This document shows, piece by piece, positions 5,948-9,850 of a stretch of 9,850 nt of DNA. The notes below the pieces were generated by a model that was not told the origin of the DNA, searched no databases, and saw nothing but the letters and a program-made list of their open reading frames with translations. The DNA is taken from the NCBI GenBank assembly GCA_035644155.1, contig DASQPC010000096.1:1-9850 (forward strand), in the 5' to 3' direction. A program made the translations under genes and the position numbers. Each line of letters begins with the position of its first letter. Position 1 is the stretch's first letter. This DNA is from DATIGJ01 sp035644155 (GTDB lineage: Bacteria; Patescibacteriota; Microgenomatia; Levybacterales; UBA12049).

Positions 5948-7426
5948 CTAACTATGGGATAGTATCATATCTCCCACCTGGATGTCAAGATCTGGAGTAA
6001 TGATAATACCTGCCTCATGTCCTTTCTCAACTTTTGAAGTAGGATTTTTGGCGATACGAAGTGAGTTAATACTGCCTTCACCGACTACTTCCTCACCTCG
6101 CATGATACGAAGCCTGTCGCCTCTGGCTATTCGTCCTTCTACAACGGTAACACCAAATGCAAATGTTTTTTCAAAAGGAAACTTGGCAAGCACGCGGGCA
6201 CGACCAAAAATTTGCTCCATTTGTGCCTGGAGCTTCCCCTCAAGCGCATCTTTCACCTCATCCAAAAGCTCATATATAATAGTATAGTTGCGAAGCAACA
6301 CCTTCTCAGTAAACGCAAGTCGTGAGACATCAGGCTTGAGTTTGGTATTAAAACTGAGAACAATACTTCCTGTTGATTTGGCAAGAAGGATATCAGCCTC
6401 AGTAACCTCACCTGTTTTTTTGGTAAGGAGCTTAATTTTTTCAGGCAATGCATTGATAATTGCTTCAAGTGAGCCTTGGGTATCTGCGATCAACAAAGCA
6501 GAAATTCCGTCATGCTTGACTTCTTTCTTATAGATCAACTCTCGTTTTAAAACTTGTGCTGGTACTGTTACAACATCTTTGGAAAATGTCTCTTTTGCAG
6601 TAATGAGTCCACCCACACTTGGAACTTGATTAAAACCCAAAAGCTCAACTGCCTGACCAACTGAAGCTTCTTGAATTGGTTTACCAAGAATATCCAGAAT
6701 TGTCCGAACTTTAAATACCTGTCCGTCAGCCAGAACTTCCTCACGCACTTTGATACTGCCGTTTTTGATAATAGCCGTTGCTTTTGCACCTGCTCGGTTA
6801 TCAAGTTTTGCCTCAATAATAATTGCTTGAAGCGATGCACTCGCTGAAACTTTTTCTGCATAGTCAGCTGGCTTGTGCATATCAAACATCAACAAAATCA
6901 GATCAAGCAGTTCTTTAATATTGCTATTTGTCTTGGCTGACACCTCAATAACCGGCACATCTCCTCCATACCCTTCAAGAAGAATTTTTTCTTTCAAGAG
7001 TTCTTGTTTTACTTTTTCTGGGTTTTTTGTTGGGAGGTCTGATTTGGTCAACACAACAATAAATGGCGTCTGTGTTGCCTGCAACACTACAATACTTTCT
7101 CTCGTTTGAGGCTTTACACCATCACCTGCAGAAACAATAAGAAGCGCTATATCAGCCGCCTGCGCACCTCGTCCTCGCATCTTAGCAAACGCTTCATGAC
7201 CTGGAGTATCGATAAAAGTTATCCATCTTTTTTTGTCATCGTGAACGATCTCAACTGCTGATGCACCGATTTTTTGCGTAATACCACCATGTTCGCGGTC
7301 AGCAATGGAAGTTTTCCGGATTGCATCAAGAAGTGTTGTCTTACCGTGGTCAACATGACCCAAAACGGCTACGACTGGAGGAAACTGTTGTGTTTCATTA
7401 ATTGTTGTCTTATTATCTTTTGCCAT
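5948..7426 (-). CDS. infB: Translation initiation factor IF-2
   Basis: GTPase that places initiator fMet-tRNA in the ribosomal P site and promotes subunit joining. All GTPase motifs are present: GHVDHGKT (23-30), GGIT (47-50), DTPGHEAF with the catalytic His (73-80), TKSD (127-130, Thr in place of the Asn of the usual IF-2 NKID) and SAKT (163-166). Beta-barrel domains II and III follow, then the initiator-tRNA-binding C-terminal domain ending in KVEKGHEAGI and DLDIQVGDMI. The usual ECG of that domain reads EAG. At 492 residues it is far shorter than E. coli (about 890) or B. subtilis (about 716) IF-2, because only about 15 residues precede the G domain; the core is complete. The ATG at 7426 has at best a weak Shine-Dalgarno (GGGTA). 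It lies 49 bp downstream of nusA and is probably cotranscribed with it. Confidence 0.97.
   Translation of the reverse strand: MAKDNKTTINETQQFPPVVAVLGHVDHGKTTLLDAIRKTSIADREHGGITQKIGASAVEIVHDDKKRWITFIDTPGHEAFAKMRGRGAQAADIALLIVSAGDGVKPQTRESIVVLQATQTPFIVVLTKSDLPTKNPEKVKQELLKEKILLEGYGGDVPVIEVSAKTNSNIKELLDLILLMFDMHKPADYAEKVSASASLQAIIIEAKLDNRAGAKATAIIKNGSIKVREEVLADGQVFKVRTILDILGKPIQEASVGQAVELLGFNQVPSVGGLITAKETFSKDVVTVPAQVLKRELIYKKEVKHDGISALLIADTQGSLEAIINALPEKIKLLTKKTGEVTEADILLAKSTGSIVLSFNTKLKPDVSRLAFTEKVLLRNYTIIYELLDEVKDALEGKLQAQMEQIFGRARVLAKFPFEKTFAFGVTVVEGRIARGDRLRIMRGEEVVGEGSINSLRIAKNPTSKVEKGHEAGIIITPDLDIQVGDMILSHS
5959..5988 (-). promoter_or_regulatory. Possible internal promoter at the end of infB
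   Basis: Inside the last codons of infB the minus strand reads a consensus TTGACA (5988-5983), 18 bases, then TACTAT (5964-5959) preceded by TGA. It would start transcription near 5952 and produce a leader of about 33 bases containing the short hairpin. The coding sequence constrains these bases, so the match may be chance. Confidence 0.3.
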
Positions 7427-7443
7427 ATTGTGTTACCCATACT

Positions 7444-7480
7444 CATAGTGAAAAAATTTCGGTTTCTCATATGCACTATG
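7444..7480 (-). other. Inverted repeat spanning the nusA stop and the nusA-infB gap
   Basis: CATAGTG and CACTATG are exact seven-base inverted copies separated by 23 bases that can themselves pair weakly (GAAA with TTTC). One arm contains the nusA TAG stop; the other lies 18 bases before the infB start codon. It could act as an intercistronic structure controlling infB translation. There is no T-run after it on the minus strand, so termination is unlikely. Confidence 0.3.
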
Positions 7481-8567
7481 CTGCTTTCTCTTCTGTCGAA
7501 GAATCTTTTTCTTCTTTTTTTGTCTTCTTTGCTTTCTCAACTTTTGCTTCACTGACAACTGCTTCTTTCGGCTCTTCTGATTCTGAAGCTTCCTTTTCTT
7601 CCTGCGCTTTTTTCACATCTTCATTTCCTTGTATTTCAATTCTGTATTTTGTCAATTTGTAGGCAAGGCGGACATTTTGACCATCTTTTCCAATCGCCAA
7701 AGATAATTCTTCCTGTGGAACAAAGACATGAGCAACTTTGTCTTCTTCATTAAGTTCAACTCGCAGATCTTTTGCTGGAGAAAGTGATTGAGCGATATAT
7801 TGCTTAGTATCTTCTGACCATTGGACAATGTCGATTTTTTCCAAACCACCAAGTTCTTGAATAATTGCTTGGACTCTAACACCTTTTTGTCCGACACAAG
7901 AACCAACTGGATCAATACCTGGTTGACTTGAAAAAACAGCAACTTTTGATCTATTTCCTGGTTCACGGACGACATCTTTAATTTGGACGCTGCCTTGTGC
8001 AACCTCAGGAACTTCTCTTTGGAAAAGACCAATAATCAATCCATTTGCCGCTCGAGAAACAACTATTTCTTCTCCCTTTGCACCTTGACGGATTTCAAGA
8101 AGGTAAAAAACAAGTCGTTGATTCAAGTGATATTTTTCATTAAGAACTTGTTCTGAAACAGGAAGAATTGCCTCAGCTTTTCCAATATCAACAATAATAT
8201 TTGGCCCGGCAAAACGAAGCACCATGCCATTGACAATACCGCCAATTTTAACGCGATAGTCTGAAAGCACTGCTTCTTTTTCTTTCTCTCGAATTTTCTG
8301 AAGGATAACTTGTTTTGCTGTTTGGGCCGCAATTCTGCCAAAACCAGGAGGTGTAATATCTTCCTCATTGTGGAAAATTTTTGCTTCTCCGGTTGTTGGG
8401 TTAAGCTCTGCTGTATATTCTTCAACTTCAATTCCAGGATGATCTTTGCGGTAAGCTGCAACAATTGCATTCTTGACTGTATCCAAAACAACACTCACGT
8501 CAACTCCTCGCTCGGAGGCAACTTGATTGAGTGCTAATGCAAATTCAGACCGTTGTATAGCTGGCAT
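7476..8567 (-). CDS. nusA: Transcription elongation/termination factor NusA
   Basis: RNA polymerase-associated factor that modulates pausing, termination and antitermination. The 363-residue form shows the bacterial order: an N-terminal polymerase-binding domain (about 1-100, opening RSEFALALNQVASERG), an S1 domain (about 103-175), KH1 with DPVGSCVGQKGVRVQAI (209-225) and KH2 with LAIGKDGQNVRLA (290-302). A tail of about 45 residues, made almost only of Lys, Glu, Ala and Ser, replaces the acidic repeats of the E. coli protein. The ATG at 8567 is chosen over the in-frame ATG at 8597 because the extra residues (MASVLVYLGP) do not resemble NusA and would be encoded by promoter DNA: a -10 box ends eight bases before the 8567 ATG. 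It is first in the nusA-infB-DHH block and follows the Clp-type gene. Confidence 0.95.
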   Translation of the reverse strand: MPAIQRSEFALALNQVASERGVDVSVVLDTVKNAIVAAYRKDHPGIEVEEYTAELNPTTGEAKIFHNEEDITPPGFGRIAAQTAKQVILQKIREKEKEAVLSDYRVKIGGIVNGMVLRFAGPNIIVDIGKAEAILPVSEQVLNEKYHLNQRLVFYLLEIRQGAKGEEIVVSRAANGLIIGLFQREVPEVAQGSVQIKDVVREPGNRSKVAVFSSQPGIDPVGSCVGQKGVRVQAIIQELGGLEKIDIVQWSEDTKQYIAQSLSPAKDLRVELNEEDKVAHVFVPQEELSLAIGKDGQNVRLAYKLTKYRIEIQGNEDVKKAQEEKEASESEEPKEAVVSEAKVEKAKKTKKEEKDSSTEEKAA

Positions 8568-8575
8568 AGGCCCTA

Positions 8576-8604
8576 AGTATACCAGAACAGAGGCCATCCT
8601 TCAA
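8576..8604 (-). promoter_or_regulatory. Predicted nusA promoter with extended -10
   Basis: The minus strand reads TTGAAG (8604-8599), 17 bases, then TATACT (8581-8576) preceded directly by TGG. The start point falls near 8569, two bases before the ATG at 8567, so the nusA message should be practically leaderless. The promoter sits in the gap after the Clp-type gene and overlaps the alternative upstream ATG at 8597. Confidence 0.6.
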
Positions 8605-8619
8605 CCTGTAATTAATATT

Positions 8620-9850
8620 TTACTCAACAGTTAACTGGAGATTATCTTTCTCATCCACAGAGAATACAACCTTTTGCCCTCTTGTTAATTCATTCGTTAG
8701 TTTCTTCTGTGCAATTAAATCTTCCATGTGATCCTGAATGTATCTTCGAAGTGGCCTCGCACCAAAATCTTTATCAAAACCTTCCTTTGCAATCTTGGCA
8801 ATCATCGTATCATCAGTCACCAGCGTAATATCTTGATCCGAAAGCGTCTTTGCTAGCTGCTTGAGTAATAATTTGATCACCAAGCTAACAGCCTCAATAC
8901 CAAGCGGCTTAAACGTAATCACATCGTCAAAACGATTGAGCAGTTCTGGCTTAAAGAGAGCCTGAGTCTCTAAATAATCAAGCAGATTGTGCTGAAACGT
9001 TTTATCAATCACTGTTCCCTTCTCGATTTGCTCACGGATAAACTCAGACCCCGCATTACTTGTTGCAATGATAATACTATTGCGAAACGATACAGTCACA
9101 CCTTTATTATCAGTCAGTCTCCCATCATCCAATACCTGCAAAAATAAGTTATGAATTTGCGGATGCGCCTTTTCAAATTCATCCAAAAGAATAATTGCTG
9201 CAGGATGATCATGCACTTTGTCAGTCAACTCGCCTCGCTCATCGCCTGCTCCAGGAGGCGCACCAAGCAGTCGTCTGAGACCAGATTCATCAGTATATTC
9301 ACTCATATCAAGTCTGATCATATTTTGCTCACCACCATAGTAGAGCGCTGCCAATGCCTTTGCCGTTTCTGTTTTTCCAACACCAGTTGGCCCAAGAAAG
9401 AGGAATGATACAGGCCGCTCACCTGTTTGCATGCCTGATCGAACCCGTCTCATTGCCTCGGCAATTGCCGTGATTGCATCATTTTGATCAATAACTCGCT
9501 CATGCAATTTATCTTCCAAGTGCAACAGCAGCTCTTTTTCAGTACCTTGTGGCATGGCAATTGTGACATGAGCTGTGTCTTCAACCTTTCGAATGACGTG
9601 TGTATCCAGCACAATTTTTCTCTTTGTCCGCTCAAAATAAGGAATATCTGAAGCCAACGCAACAGAATTGGCAACTGCCTCCAGAAGCGATATCGCATTG
9701 CCAGGAAGCGCTGCATCTTGTAAAAATCGATCAGCCAATTCGACTGCACTGACAATGCTTCGATAACTCAAAATGACTGGATATTTCGATTCAACTGCCT
9801 TTGCCTCGCCCATTACCATTTGGATTGCCAGTTGTTTCTCTGGTGGTTTT
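8620..9850 (-). CDS. Clp/Hsp100-type AAA+ ATPase, N-terminal part beyond window edge
   Basis: C-terminal part of a two-ring Hsp100 ATPase that unfolds or remodels proteins with ATP. The frame is open to the right edge, so the first ATG inside (9819) is not the start. Visible first are the end of AAA domain 1 (LADRFLQDAALPGNAISLLE), then a short linker without the coiled-coil M domain of ClpB, then the complete second AAA domain: Walker A GPTGVGKT (about 9393-9370), Walker B IILLDE (about 9195-9178), sensor 1 ATSNAGSE, Arg finger ELLNRFDD and sensor 2 GARPLRRYIQ. Two departures from the family stand out: VIGQ at the domain entry reads VIDQ, and the pore loop GYVGYEEGG is shortened to GAGDERG without its Tyr. 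No IGF/LGF-type ClpP-binding loop is seen in this part. It ends 22 bp before the upstream nusA ATG. ClpB- and ClpC-like labels are both possible. Confidence 0.85.
   Translation of the reverse strand, partial: KPPEKQLAIQMVMGEAKAVESKYPVILSYRSIVSAVELADRFLQDAALPGNAISLLEAVANSVALASDIPYFERTKRKIVLDTHVIRKVEDTAHVTIAMPQGTEKELLLHLEDKLHERVIDQNDAITAIAEAMRRVRSGMQTGERPVSFLFLGPTGVGKTETAKALAALYYGGEQNMIRLDMSEYTDESGLRRLLGAPPGAGDERGELTDKVHDHPAAIILLDEFEKAHPQIHNLFLQVLDDGRLTDNKGVTVSFRNSIIIATSNAGSEFIREQIEKGTVIDKTFQHNLLDYLETQALFKPELLNRFDDVITFKPLGIEAVSLVIKLLLKQLAKTLSDQDITLVTDDTMIAKIAKEGFDKDFGARPLRRYIQDHMEDLIAQKKLTNELTRGQKVVFSVDEKDNLQLTVE

Noticed and set aside
8628..8637. Perfect palindrome CAGTTAACTG
   Set aside because: It lies in the coding end of the Clp-type gene, is only ten bases long, and has no link to a promoter.
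1..9850. Search for tRNA, rRNA, CRISPR repeats, transposase genes or attachment sites
   Set aside because: No cloverleaf-like sequence, regularly spaced repeats, transposase motifs or flanking duplications could be seen.

Overview
The window looks like a piece of an AT-rich bacterial chromosome, most probably from a Candidate Phyla Radiation (Patescibacteria) member, perhaps of the Microgenomates type. This is inference from family resemblance: IF-2 has almost no N-terminal extension, NusA is compact, a divergent DHH-fold protein follows infB, DUF3052 and Clp ATPase genes are of an unusual kind, and intergenic gaps are short. The standard genetic code fits. There are no tRNA or rRNA genes, insertion sequences, prophage genes or CRISPR arrays. 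No gene-free stretch exceeds 300 bases; the longest gap is 3371-3554.

Layout. On the plus strand the left edge cuts a class I SAM-dependent methyltransferase (to 664). Three bases later, convergent to it, the minus strand carries pnp (668-2998), and upstream of that rpsO (3101-3370). A small four-helix membrane protein gene lies on the plus strand (3555-3929), divergent from rpsO. The rest is minus strand. Read in the direction of transcription it is: a Clp-type AAA+ ATPase cut by the right edge (9850-8620), nusA (8567-7476), infB (7426-5948), a catalytically degenerate DHH-phosphoesterase-like gene (5919-4987), an unrecognised 195-residue protein (4969-4382) and a DUF3052 protein (4317-3949).

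How it fits together. The order nusA - infB - (nrnA-like DHH gene) - ... - rpsO - pnp is the classical bacterial transcription/translation/RNA-decay cluster. Here rbfA and truB are absent from the middle and unfamiliar genes, one on the opposite strand, sit there instead. NusA tunes RNA polymerase, IF-2 brings initiator tRNA to the ribosome, S15 nucleates assembly of the 30S platform and PNPase degrades RNA.

Regulation visible in the DNA. Five promoters share one design: a -10 hexamer preceded directly by TGn, usually TGCTATAAT-like, and for four of the five a recognisable -35 box 17 bp away. For nusA and rpsO the -10 box lies only 7-8 bases from the start codon, so these messages should be leaderless or nearly so. 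This also moves the nusA start to 8567. Candidate regulatory structures include a perfect palindrome on the rpsO -10 box, inverted repeats before the DUF3052 gene, a foldable leader before the membrane protein gene, and a possible 21-codon reading frame in the pnp leader whose stop abuts the pnp ATG.
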